Shown in pieces: positions 25,295 through 34,193 of a DNA stretch of 64,000 bases. The translations under genes and the position numbers were made by a program. Origin of the DNA: Desertimonas sp963732335. GTDB taxonomy: Bacteria > Actinomycetota > Acidimicrobiia > Acidimicrobiales > Ilumatobacteraceae. Where the stretch lies: assembly GCA_963732335.1 (NCBI GenBank), contig CAVSZO010000063.1, positions 496,001-560,000 of the forward strand, given 5' to 3'. The notes beneath the pieces are model-generated. The model saw nothing but the letters and a program-made list of their open reading frames with translations, did not search any database and was not told the origin of the DNA. The first letter of the stretch is position 1; every line of letters starts with the position of its first letter.

Positions 25295-25935
25295 TCGTCG
25301 CCGACGACTCGATGCTCGTGCGCGAGGGGCTGGCCCGGCTATTGGCCGAGGCTGGCTGCGAGATCGTCGGCACCGCCGGCGACGCAGCAGAGTTACTCCG
25401 CCAGGTCGGGGACGCCAGTCCGGACGTCGCCATCGTCGATATCAAGATGCCACCGACGTTCACCGACGAAGGCATCGCCGCCGCAGGCGAGATCCGGCGC
25501 CGCCATCCCCACGTCGGCGTGCTCGTGCTGTCCCAGCACCTCGAGTCCGAGTACGCCATGCGCCTGCTCGCCGAGGTACCCGAGCGCGCCGGCTACCTCC
25601 TCAAGGAGCGTCTCGTCGACGTCGCCGTCCTCGTTGACGCTTTGCGACGCATCGTCGAAGGCGAATGCGTCGTCGACCCGACGATCGTGTCACGGCTCGT
25701 TCATCGACCACGCGACCCGTCCCCCCTTGATGAGCTGACGGATCGCGAGCGCGAAGTGCTCGGACTGATCGCCGAAGGTCGATCGAATCAGGCAATCGCC
25801 CAGCAGCTGTTCGTCAACCACAAGACGGTCGAGGCACACGTGCGCCAGATCCTCCTCAAGCTCGGCCTCGTCGAGTCGCCCGACGACCACCGCCGCGTAC
25901 TCGCTGTGCTGACGTACCTGCGCTCTACGCCGTAG
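25285..25935 (+). CDS. NarL/FixJ-family response regulator
   Basis: 216 residues. Receiver: RVVVADDSMLVREGLARLLA, VAIVDIKMPPTFTDEGI with the phospho-Asp, LVLSQHLESEYAMRLL, GYLLKERLVDVAVL. The C-terminal LuxR-type helix-turn-helix is TDREREVLGLIAEGRSNQAI, NHKTVEAHVRQILLKLGL. GTG 25285 overlaps the end of kinase 2, so the two are translated together. It is the only DNA-binding output in the 18.0-25.9 kb signalling island. Confidence 0.93.
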   Translation: MRVVVADDSMLVREGLARLLAEAGCEIVGTAGDAAELLRQVGDASPDVAIVDIKMPPTFTDEGIAAAGEIRRRHPHVGVLVLSQHLESEYAMRLLAEVPERAGYLLKERLVDVAVLVDALRRIVEGECVVDPTIVSRLVHRPRDPSPLDELTDREREVLGLIAEGRSNQAIAQQLFVNHKTVEAHVRQILLKLGLVESPDDHRRVLAVLTYLRSTP

Positions 25936-26038
25936 CAAGCCGCAATGCCAGGAGTTCGGTTGCTGCCATCGGAGCGCGGCAAGTCGGTGAGCGGGGTGTA
26001 CGTCTACGCTCCGGTGATGTCCGCTGGACTCAGGTCGG

Positions 26039-27667
26039 GTGGGCCCGGCCGCTGCGGCGAGCGGGGCGTCCGTGGTTCTGCTCACGCTGGCCTCCGCGCA
26101 GTTCTTGATGACCCTCGACACGTCCGTGATGAACGTGTCGATCGCGACCGTCGCCAAGGACGTCGGAACGACCGTGACTGGTATCCAGACGGCAATCACC
26201 ATGTACACGCTGGTCATGGCTGCGTTCATGATCACGGGTGGCAAGATCGGCCAGATCATCGGCCGCAAACGCGTGTTCGCGATCGGCTCGGTGATCTACG
26301 GCTGCGGGTCGCTCACGACCGCGCTCTCCCCGAGTCTGCCGGTGCTGTTGCTGGGCTGGTCCGTGCTCGAAGGGCTCGGCGCGGTACTCATCCTTCCTGC
26401 CATCGTCGCGCTCGTCGCAACCAACTTCGCGCGCGATGCGCGGCCGCGCGCCTATGGGTTGGTGGCGTCGGCCGGTGCCATCGCGGTGGCCGCCGGCCCG
26501 CTCATTGGCGGGCTGTTCACGACCTACGCGTCGTGGCGCTGGGTGTTCGCAGGTGAGGTCCTGATCGTCATCGTCATACTGATGCTGACGCGGCGAGTTG
26601 CCGACACACCAGCCGACCGCGACGTGAAGCTCGATCTCGTCGGCACCGCCCTGTCGGCGGCCGGCCTCGGTCTCTTCGTTTACGGCGTGTTGCGCTCGGG
26701 TTCGTGGGGGTTCGTCCAGCCGAAGCCCAACGCGCCGGAATGGCTTGGGCTGTCGCCGGTGATCTGGCTGATGTCCGCCGGCGCGCTCGTGTTGCTGCTG
26801 TTCTTGAGCTGGGAGGACCACCTCATCGCGCGGGGCGAAGAACCGCTCATCAATCTCCCCCGCCTGCGCAACCCCGTCCTGCGCGGTGGGCTCATCGCCT
26901 TCATGTTCCAGTACATGCTGCAGGCCGGCCTGTTCTTCGTCGTCCCCCTGTACCTATCGGTGGCCCTAGGTCTGTCCGCCATCGCCACCGGCGTGCGGCT
27001 CTTGCCCTTGTCGCTCACCCTGCTGCTCGCCGCAGTCGGTGTGCCACGGCTGTTCCCAAACGCCTCTCCCCGGTTCGTCGTTCGCGTCGGCTTCCTCGCC
27101 CTGTTCGCCGGCATCGCCGTGATGGTCGCACTGCTCGACATCAGCGCTGGGCCCGAGATCGTCACCTGGCCGATGTTGCTCGCCGGTTTGGGTGTCGGTG
27201 CGCTCGCCTCGCAGCTCGGCGCGGTCACCGTGTCGTCAGTGCCCGACGAGCGCAGCGGCGAAGTCGGCGGCCTGCAGAACACGGTAACGAACCTCGGCGC
27301 GTCGATCGGCACCGCGCTGGCCGGCGCGGTGCTGATCTCGGCGCTCACGTCGTCGTTCTTCACCCACATCGCAGACAACCCCGACGTCCCTGATCGGATC
27401 GTGTCGGAAGCCGAGGTGAAGTTGACCAGCGGCGTGCCGTTCGTCTCCGACCAGGACCTCGAGGCCGCGCTCGACGAGGCGCCTGTCCGCCCCGCCGTCG
27501 CCGATGCCATCGTCGACGAGAACGCCGATGCCCGCATCAACGGTCTGCGCGCGGCGTTGGCCGTGCTCGGCTTGTTCTCGATCCTCGCGTTCATCGCAGC
27601 ACGCCGGCTCCCGCCGGTGCAACCGAACGACCCACGATTCGCCGAATCGCTCGTCACGACCGACTGA
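26039..27667 (+). CDS. MFS drug:H+ antiporter (DHA2, 14-TM type)
   Basis: 542 residues. LASAQFLMTLDTSVMNVSIA is the motif D1-like opening of DHA2 exporters, GGKIGQIIGRKRVFAIGS is motif A, and GLVASAGAIAVAAGPLIGGL is the antiporter motif C. About 14 hydrophobic helices can be counted. The start is GTG 26039. Substrate unknown. It begins 103 bases after the response regulator and could belong to its output, though no operator is recognised. Confidence 0.9.
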   Translation: MGPAAAASGASVVLLTLASAQFLMTLDTSVMNVSIATVAKDVGTTVTGIQTAITMYTLVMAAFMITGGKIGQIIGRKRVFAIGSVIYGCGSLTTALSPSLPVLLLGWSVLEGLGAVLILPAIVALVATNFARDARPRAYGLVASAGAIAVAAGPLIGGLFTTYASWRWVFAGEVLIVIVILMLTRRVADTPADRDVKLDLVGTALSAAGLGLFVYGVLRSGSWGFVQPKPNAPEWLGLSPVIWLMSAGALVLLLFLSWEDHLIARGEEPLINLPRLRNPVLRGGLIAFMFQYMLQAGLFFVVPLYLSVALGLSAIATGVRLLPLSLTLLLAAVGVPRLFPNASPRFVVRVGFLALFAGIAVMVALLDISAGPEIVTWPMLLAGLGVGALASQLGAVTVSSVPDERSGEVGGLQNTVTNLGASIGTALAGAVLISALTSSFFTHIADNPDVPDRIVSEAEVKLTSGVPFVSDQDLEAALDEAPVRPAVADAIVDENADARINGLRAALAVLGLFSILAFIAARRLPPVQPNDPRFAESLVTTD

Positions 27668-27684
27668 GCGAGGTCATATATTCG

Positions 27685-27744
27685 GGTCCCGAACTCTTTG
27701 GTTGCGGTGATGACGTTGGTGGCCGGTGATCGACCAATGAGACG
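27685..27744 (+). repeat. Left copy of a 60-bp direct repeat
   Basis: The segment from ggtcccgaactctttggt to caatgagacg matches 28410-28469 at 58 of 60 positions. The inner part TTGGTGGCCGGTGATCGACC-AA has TTGGT...ACCAA ends that can pair. It lies between the MFS stop and the truncated LLM gene, whose ribosome site (GGAGG) starts at the repeat's last base. Confidence 0.88.
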
Positions 27745-27755
27745 GAGGTAGCGGT

Positions 27756-28349
27756 ATGCGCCTCGGACTGGGCATCGGAGCGATCCCGCCCGAGTACGAC
27801 TTGATGGGAGTCGGTCACGTCTACAAGGAACGCGGCGCCCGCGTGATCGAGCAGATCGAGGTGCTCCGGCTGCTGTGGACCGATCCGGAGGCATCCTTCG
27901 AGGGCGAGTGGCACAGCTTCAAGGGGTGCGGGCTCAACCCGCTGCCGAAGCGGCCGATCCCGATCTGGATGGGCATGAACTGGGACCCGCCGCCGCAGGT
28001 CTTCGAGCGGATCGGGCGCTACGCCGACGGCGTACTGCCGCCCTGGGTGCCGGGTGAGAAGGCGTACGAGGTGCGCGAGCGGATCTACGAGGCGGCCCGG
28101 GAGGCGGGACGCGACCCGTCCAGCCTCGGCTTCGAGCCGAGGATCAACCTTCGCACGGGCAGTGGCGAGGGCCCGGCCCATGCGCCTCGCAAGACCGACG
28201 ACGAGCTCGGCGCGGACATCCGCGGTTGGCAGGAGTTCGGTGCGGAGTACGTGGAGTTCAAGACGCGCCAGTGCGGATTGAAGAACCTCGACGAGCACAT
28301 CGAGGCCATGGCCGAGTTCATGGAGATCGCGAAATCGGTCCTGAAGTAG
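27756..28349 (+). CDS. N-terminally truncated LLM-class F420-dependent oxidoreductase
   Basis: 197 residues. RLGLGIGAIPPEYDLMGVGH, ERGARVIEQIEVLRLLWTDP, PIPIWMGMNWDPPPQVFERI and DGVLPPWVPG match the second half of LLM-fold oxidoreductases. The first roughly 90-100 residues (early barrel strands) are absent: the frame begins exactly where family proteins reach their RLxLGxG strand. It has its own ribosome site (GGAGG, 27744-27748). Without the early strands the barrel cannot close, so it is either non-functional or needs a partner. It is enclosed by the 60-bp repeats. Confidence 0.75.
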   Translation: MRLGLGIGAIPPEYDLMGVGHVYKERGARVIEQIEVLRLLWTDPEASFEGEWHSFKGCGLNPLPKRPIPIWMGMNWDPPPQVFERIGRYADGVLPPWVPGEKAYEVRERIYEAAREAGRDPSSLGFEPRINLRTGSGEGPAHAPRKTDDELGADIRGWQEFGAEYVEFKTRQCGLKNLDEHIEAMAEFMEIAKSVLK

Positions 28350-28409
28350 GACGACGGATGATGGCCGTCGTCGGTGCGGACTGCACAGTGACTGTCCCAG
28401 TCCAGCGCT

Positions 28410-28469
28410 GGTCCCGAACTCTTTGGTCGCGGTGATGACGTTGGTGGCCGGTGATCGACCAACGAGACG
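28410..28469 (+). repeat. Right copy of the 60-bp direct repeat, abutting tRNA-Cys
   Basis: Matches 27685-27744 at 58 of 60 positions, differing by one T/C near the start and one T/C near the end. Its last base is 2 bases from the 3' CCA end of tRNA-Cys. Two near-identical 60-mers separated by 665 bases that hold only a truncated gene look like the borders of an inserted or recombined segment. Confidence 0.88.
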
Positions 28470-28471
28470 TG

Positions 28472-28546
28472 TGGAGGCGACGCCGGGAATCGAACCCGGG
28501 TAGAGGGCTTTGCAGGCCCTTGCCTGAACCACTCGGCCACGTCGCC
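28472..28546 (-). tRNA. tRNA-Cys (anticodon GCA)
   Basis: On the minus strand the 5' arm GGCGACG pairs with CGTCGCC at the 3' end, followed by discriminator U and an encoded CCA (28474-28472). The anticodon stem-loop is GGGC-CTGCAAA-GCCC with anticodon GCA, and the T-arm carries GGGTTCGATTCCC. U73 and GCA are tRNA-Cys identity elements. Without CCA it is 72 bases. Confidence 0.96.
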
Positions 28547-28699
28547 AGGCGGCGGCTGGTGCCGCCGGACCTTGGGCACGATAGCGGCGGGGAGTCTGAT
28601 GAAGTGCCGCGGAGTCCGAGGAATCGCATACCGACGTGTGGCACGTATCAGCGGCACCGCAACTGAATCTCGTTTGCAGGGCAAACGGGAGGGGCTGAC

Positions 28700-29393
28700 A
28701 TGCCGACACAGCCTGGAACAGCGGAGCGCGCAGCCGCAGGGTGGTACCCCGACCCGCTCGGACCGCCCGGCCAACTGCGCTGGTGGGACGGTCAGGCCTG
28801 GTCCTCCAGCGTGCGGTCGCCTGTCGCCCCAAACCAGCGGAGCGCCACACCGAAGCCCGAACGGCCACCCAGGCGCAAGCGCCGGGTGATCGGTTGGGCG
28901 GCCATCGGCGCCTTCGCCTTGGGCGTGAGTGGCGTGGTCATCGCCGTCAAGCGCGGGCAGGACGTGTGCGAGGTGAGCGCCACCGGGATCAAGTTCTGCG
29001 CCTCGGACGACGAATCCAGGCAGGAGATCGAGCAGGGGCAGCCGGCAATCGAGGAGCAGGCCAGCGAACTGCAGAGCCAAGCACAAGAGCAGGCCACCTT
29101 CGAGACAGCTCCCGGGACCGCCGACCTCAGCGGCACGTGGCAGCGGTGACAACGGGTTCACCTACGTCATCGAGCAGTTCGGAGACGAGGCCGTGATCAG
29201 CGAGATCGGCTTCGGCGGGATGACCACATCGGTCGGCGGAGGCGTCGTCGACGGATCGCTCTTCACGTTCGACTTCCAGGCCATCGACGGCAGCTTCGGG
29301 ACAGGGTCACTCCAGCTCGACGGCGACACCTTGACCGGATCCTTCGACAACGCCGTCAGCGGGCTCTCGACACCCGCCGTGCTGCGGCGCTAG
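28700..29393 (+). CDS. DUF2510-containing single-TM protein, one frameshift
   Basis: About 230 residues after joining frames near 29143. AAGWYPDPLGPPGQLRWWDG is a DUF2510 motif, followed by a Pro/Arg-rich linker and one helix (VIGWAAIGAFALGVSGVVIA). An external part contains VCEVSATGIKFC and a Gln/Glu-rich coiled stretch. After the frame change a beta-rich end (NGFTYVIEQFGDEAVISE, GTGSLQLDGDTLTGSFDNA) follows. ATG 28700 follows GGGAGGGG. Function unknown. It overlaps the convergent PfkB gene by 4 bases. Confidence 0.78.
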
Positions 29394-30208
29394 CGACGGA
29401 GCAGCGTTGCCGCGAGGTCGATCCCGGCCGTCACCGCCCCGCGGGTGCCCTCCCCACGGATCGTCGCCGCCAGGTACCCCGCGGCGAACGCGTCCCCGGC
29501 CCCGGTCGAGTCGGCGACGCCCGCCAATGGCGGAACGTCAACCTCCCAGTCCCCACGCGAACCACGAACCCGGACGGGACGCGGGCCGTCCTTGACGATC
29601 ACCACCGGGAGTCCGCGCTCCGGCAGCAGGCGGGACTCGGGCGCATTGGCGAACACCACGTCGGGCGCCAGGTCGTCGAGCAGTTCGTGGTAGCGCTGAA
29701 CGCCGTACTGGTCGACGACCGACACCGATGAGACGTCAACGCTCAGACGGCCACCGCTGCGACGCAACTCGACGATCAACTGCCGGGTCGCAGCTCCGAT
29801 CGGCTCGCTCAGCAGCGAGTACGACGGCACGTGCAACCACGTCACCCCGTCGAGCCACGCCGGATCGACATCGATCAGCTCGGTCGCAGCGGCCCGGTCG
29901 GGCAGCATCGTCCGCTCGCCGTCTGGGCCGACGAGCACCACGACGGAACCGGTGCGTCCGCGGCGCTGCACCCGTACGTCGACCCCGCCGGCGTTGAGGT
30001 CACTCACGAGGCGGTCCCCGAGCTCGTCGCCACCGACGCAGCCGATGAAGCGGACCGCTGCGCCGGTCATCGCGGCACACCCAGCGACGTTTGCGGCGCT
30101 GCCGCCGCGGCGTCGCTCGATCCGTGCCGGCGTGTCCGTGCCCGGCCGGGGCGCCGTGGCGATGCGCACGACGATGTCCTCGAGCAAGTCCCCGACGACC
30201 GCCAGCAC
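29390..30208 (-). CDS. PfkB-family carbohydrate/nucleoside kinase
   Basis: 272 residues. The first signature RRGGSAANVAGCAAMTGAAV and the second DSTGAGDAFAAGYLAA with the catalytic Asp define the ribokinase/PfkB family; FIGCVGGDELGDRLVSDL is also typical. Substrate cannot be told; short adenosine- or sugar-kinase-like members exist in actinobacteria. It is the last gene of the long minus-strand operon, 18 bases after the LysM gene. Confidence 0.9.
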   Translation of the reverse strand: MLAVVGDLLEDIVVRIATAPRPGTDTPARIERRRGGSAANVAGCAAMTGAAVRFIGCVGGDELGDRLVSDLNAGGVDVRVQRRGRTGSVVVLVGPDGERTMLPDRAAATELIDVDPAWLDGVTWLHVPSYSLLSEPIGAATRQLIVELRRSGGRLSVDVSSVSVVDQYGVQRYHELLDDLAPDVVFANAPESRLLPERGLPVVIVKDGPRPVRVRGSRGDWEVDVPPLAGVADSTGAGDAFAAGYLAATIRGEGTRGAVTAGIDLAATLLRR

Positions 30209-30226
30209 GGCGGAGAACCTACGCGG

Positions 30227-31339
30227 CTACCCGCCGATGAACTGCACCTCGGCGACGGGCACCATGTCGCGTGGCGCTTCACCGCCCGGTGGATAGGTGG
30301 CGAGGATCTCCAGCGTCGCCGATCGTCGTCGTGACGTCCACCGGAATCGACTGCAGGTCGCGCGAGTCGGCGAGGTCCTGGGTCACCGTCGACCCGTCGG
30401 AGAACGTCCAGCGGACCTGCCGCACGCGGTGGTTCTGGGGGAAGCGGTCGACGCCGGTCAACGGGTCGACCTTGACGTAGCCGCCGATCAATCCGACCGA
30501 CGTGAGGTGGGTCGTCGCGTCGAACGTGAACGTCAGCCGCTGACCGCGTCGCCGGCGCCTCACACCGCCACGCCGTCGCCGGGTTGTGGTCGAGGACGTT
30601 GCCGGGCGCGAACACGATCGGCGTCCCGTCGGCCTCCTCGGAGTCCGGCGCCTGGCAGGACGCCGACGGTCTCGCGGGGGACGACGGCCTCCGGCGGGCG
30701 CGGCGAACGTCGTCGTCGGCTGCGCCGGCTGCGTCGGCGCCGGTGGCGTCGGTGCCGGCGTGCGGCCGTTGGCGCCGGCGCGTCGTGGCCGGCGGTGCGG
30801 CCGTGGCGGCCGGCGGCGCGGACGGCTGCGGTGCCGGCGTCGTCTGCGGGGTCGGCACGCGAACCGCCCTGGGGCACGTTGAGTTGTTGGCCGGGGACGA
30901 TCAGCGAGTTCTCGTTGAGCCCGTTCGCCGACAGCAGATCCGGCAGCCGCGACGCCGAGCTTGCGCGAGATCCCGAAGAGCGTGTCGCCCTGGACGACCG
31001 TGTACCGCTCGCCGGTGGTCGGAACCGGTGACGTCGGAATGCGTCGGCTGCGTCGGCGGCGCCGTCTGGGCCTGCGTCGGCGGCGCCGTCTGGGCCTGGG
31101 TCGGCGGCGGCGGGTTCGTCGGTGGCGGCCACGGTCGTCGGCGCCGTGCTCGGCACGAACACCGTGGTGGTCGGCGCTGTCGACGTCGGTGGTGCTGCTC
31201 GCCGTCCCGATCGGCACCTCTGGCGGATTGTCGTAGCTGCGCTCGCCACCACACGCCGCGACCGTGATGGCGAGAACGGCGCCAAGTTACCGCCGTGGCC
31301 GTCCGTCCGTTCACGCGCCGCATCGACAGATACATTCAT
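30227..31339 (-). CDS. LysM lipoprotein with C-terminal discoidin-like domain, several frameshifts
   Basis: Joined from three frames. A lipobox-like start (LGAVLAITVAACGGERSYD) is followed by a Pro/Thr/Ala-rich stretch and a LysM domain (RYTVVQGDTLFGISRKLGV, LLSANGLNENSLIVPGQQLN). After a second Pro-rich linker comes a beta domain with CQAPDSEEADGTPIVFAPGN, VLDHNPATAWRCE, RLTFTFDATTHLTSVGLIGG and VRWTFSDGSTVTQDL, similar to discoidin or NADase-type glycan-binding domains. The true C-terminus is EVQFIGG, stop at 30227. LysM binds peptidoglycan, so a cell-wall location is likely. Confidence 0.72.
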
Positions 31340-31411
31340 CCCGGGATCACGAGCCTACGCGACCCGTCGTCGAACATCCTGGTCAGGACGTCGCGATCGC
31401 GCGAGCGCCCG

Positions 31412-32262
31412 CTACCCGACGGTGTGCACGGTGATCGACCCGTTGTCGGTCTCCAGGCGGAGCTTGTGCGGCGACTCGGGATTGTCGAACACGTCGATGT
31501 CATCGGCAGAGCCGTTGGACGTGTCAGCCGTCGACGTCGTAGCCGCCCTCGATCTCGGGCAACGACGATCTCGATGCTGCCGTTGTCGCCATTGGCGTTG
31601 ACCGCGATCGGGCGGCTCGGTGAACGCCAGCTCGATACGGCCGTTGTCGGTGTCGACGTCGACGACGGCGGCTCGACAGGCCGGTGCCGACGACGCGGCC
31701 GTTGTCGCCGTCGACGTCGATCGCGCCGGACACGTCGGCGAGTTCGACCGCGCCGTTGTCGGAGTCGATCACGACGTCGCCGTCGATGTTGCTGCACCTC
31801 GACGCGGTCGTTGTCAGCGTTGACCTCGACGTCGAGGCCACGCGGCACCTCGATGCGGTACGTCACGCGGCACCACATCGAGCCGATCAGCGGGCACGAC
31901 CCGTGCAGTTCGAGCGTCGAGCCGACGACCTCGTGACTGAACCCGGTATCGCGCAGTCCCTCCGAGACCTCCGCTTCGACGCTGATCTCGTCGGTGGCGG
32001 TCCCGACGATGGTGATCGACCCGGTGTCGTTGTCGACGAGCAGGCGGGTGAGCTGCTCCGCCGGCACGGTGAATCGCTCGGTGCGCTCTTCGTGGGCGAT
32101 CAGCTCGACGACGTTGAACGTGCCCCACCAGAACCCGCCGATCAGCAGCAACGATCCGAAGATCACCCACAGGGCTCGGCCGCGAACCGGTCGCGGAAGA
32201 TCGCTGCGGTCGACGCCCGGTTCGATCGGGGCCGGCGGCCGCTCGTCGGTCGCCGTGTTCAT
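31412..32262 (-). CDS. DUF4097-like beta-repeat membrane protein, several frameshifts
   Basis: A cytoplasmic Pro-rich start and one helix (ALWVIFGSLLLIGGFWWGTF) precede a repeated beta-strand domain. Repeats carry the DNG pattern: LLVDNDTGSITIVGTATDE, VVIDSDNGAVELADVSG, AIDVDGDNGRVVGTG, DVDTDNGRIELAF, and the C-terminus LRLETDNGSITVHTVG. This is the stacked repeat of DUF4097/adhesin-like proteins. Frame changes lie near 31790, 31680, 31600 and 31530. The gene starts 3 bases after the response-regulator stop, in one operon with a kinase and ABC genes. Confidence 0.75.
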
Positions 32263-32265
32263 GCG

Positions 32266-32912
32266 TCAACTCCTCACCCATTGCAGGACCGCCAGCACTC
32301 GGCGGTGGTCGTCTTCGTCCGGCGGCAGGTCGAGCTTCGTGAGGATGCTGCTCGACGTGCTTCTCGACCGCCTTGTCGGTCACCACGAGGGCCCGTGGCG
32401 ATCGCCGGGTTGCTGCGCCCCTCGGCCATCAGCGCCAAGACCTCGCGCTCACGCGGCGTCAGCCGCTCGAGCGGATCGCGACGGCGCGACCGGGCGAGCA
32501 GTTGCGACACCACTTCGGGGTCGAGAGCGGTCCCGCCGGCACCGACTCGGCGGGCCGCGTCGAGGAACTCGGCGACGTCGGCGACGCGGTCCTTGAGCAG
32601 GTAGCCAATTCCCTCCGTCGCCTCGGCGAGCAGTTCGGTGGCGTAGCGCTCCTCGACGTACTGCGACAGCACGAGGATGCCGATCGCCGGCCAGCGCTTG
32701 CGGATGGCGATCGCCGCCCGCAGCCCGTCGTCGGTGTGCGTCGGCGGCATCCGCACGTCGACGATGCACAGGTCCGGCTGATGTCGCTCGACGGCGACGA
32801 GCAGCTCGTCGGCGTCGCCGACGGTGGCCACGACGTCTTCGCCGGCGTCGGCGAGGATGCGCGTCAACCCGGCCCGCAGGAGCACGGAGTCCTCGGCGAT
32901 CACGATGCGCAT
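32266..32912 (-). CDS. NarL-family response regulator, frameshifted near the 3' end
   Basis: About 214 residues. Receiver: RIVIAEDSVLLRAGLTRILA, LCIVDVRMPPTHTDDGL, ILVLSQYVEERYATELL, GYLLKDRVADVAEFL. DNA-binding part: LTPREREVLALMAEGRSNPA, then, after a frame change near 32390, VVTDKAVEKHV and a second near 32350. The in-frame end is RVLAVLQWVRS with stop at 32266. It overlaps the kinase gene end by 13 bases. Confidence 0.88.
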
Positions 32913-34176
32913 GGCAGTTCCACCGAGATCGTCGTCGGCCCGCCGGCCGGGCTGATCACGTACATCGAGCCGCCGAGCCCGGCGACGCGGTCGCGCAGAC
33001 CCTGCAGGCCGGATCCGGCGGCGGGATCGGCGCCGCCCTGCCCGTTGTCACGAACCTCGACGACAAGCCGTTCGCCGGCGCGGGCGATCGAGACGTGGGC
33101 GCGAGTGGCGTTGGCGTGCTTGGCGACGTTGGTCAGCGCCTCGTTGACCACGAAGTAGGCGGCGCTCTCGACCGCTGCCGGCGGCCGTTCGGCGATCTGC
33201 ACGTCGAGCGTCACGGGCACCGGCGAGCGGGCCACGACCGCCGACAGGGCAGCGTCGAGGCCGCGGTCCTCGAGGATCACCGGGTGGATGCCGCGGACGA
33301 GATCGCGGATCTCCTTGAGCGCCGACTTCGCCTCCTCGTGGGCGTCGGCGAGCATCCTCCTGCCCTCCTCGGGATCGGCGTCGATCTTCTCCCTGCGCCG
33401 CGCCGAGGCCGGCGGCGAGGGCGACGAGGCGTTGCTGGGCGCCGTCGTGAAGGTCGCGCTCGATGCGCCGCCGTTCGGCCTCGGCGCTGTCGACGGCGGC
33501 GGTGCGGCTCGTCTCCAGGCGCTGCACCTGGGCGGCGTGGGCGGCGTCGGCGGTCGGCCCGAGCAGGGCGCGGGCGAGGGCCGACGCTCACCCGCGCCAC
33601 GCCGATCGTCACCCACGGGGCGACGAGGACGAGGCCGGCAAGTCCGACCAGACTCGCAGCGCAGGGCGCCGGCACCCTGGGTGATCTCGAAGAAGTAGAA
33701 CTTCGCCGAGTCCCCGGGCAGCGAGTCGACGTACAGCGGGAGCAGCAGCATCGCCAGCGAACCACACCACGCCGCCATCGTGAAGGCGTAGCCCAGCGCG
33801 GCGACCGGCAGGTGGGCGAGGTGGTAGGCGATCTCCCGCCAGCGCGGCTTCGACCTCACCCGCTCCTTGAGCCGCCCCCACCACCCGCGACGCCGTGAGC
33901 GGCGGCACCGGGTCGTTGATCCGCACCCCGGCAAGGGCGGCGGTGCGGCCACGCTCGAAGCGGCCGAAGCCGCGGGAGAGGACGAACGTCAGCCAGGCGA
34001 ACGGAAGGGCGATGACGAACGTGATCAACAGACCGACGACTGATGGACAGCATGGCGATGATCAGGCTGAAGGTCACCGCGGCGACCGGCAGAGCCGTCA
34101 CGTTGAAGCACGCCGCCAGCCACAGCCGCAGCGGATGCCGCCACGGGCGCAGCGGGTTGAGGGAGGAGTCGTTCAT
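32900..34176 (-). CDS. Sensor histidine kinase with multi-TM N-terminal domain, several frameshifts
   Basis: ATG 34176 opens MNDSSLNPLRPWRHPLRLWL and a hydrophobic stretch (FNVTALPVAAVTFSLIIAML) followed by further helices (AHLPVAALGYAFTMAAWCGS, LAMLLLPLYVDSLP). The dimerisation helix is intact in one frame (ERRRIERDLHDGAQQRLVAL) and the ATPase domain in another (NEALTNVAKHANATR, RDNGQGGADPAAGSGLQGLR). Frame changes lie near 34050, 33960, 33640, 33600 and 33410. It sits 17 bases after the ABC permease and overlaps its regulator, so ABC system and two-component pair are one operon. Confidence 0.87.
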
Positions 34177-34193
34177 CTACGGTGTCATTCTCG

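Noticed and set aside
27654..28868. Minus-strand open frame of 404 codons across the LLM gene and tRNA
   Set aside because: It runs through tRNA-Cys and both 60-bp repeats, antisense to a recognisable LLM gene; a composition artefact.
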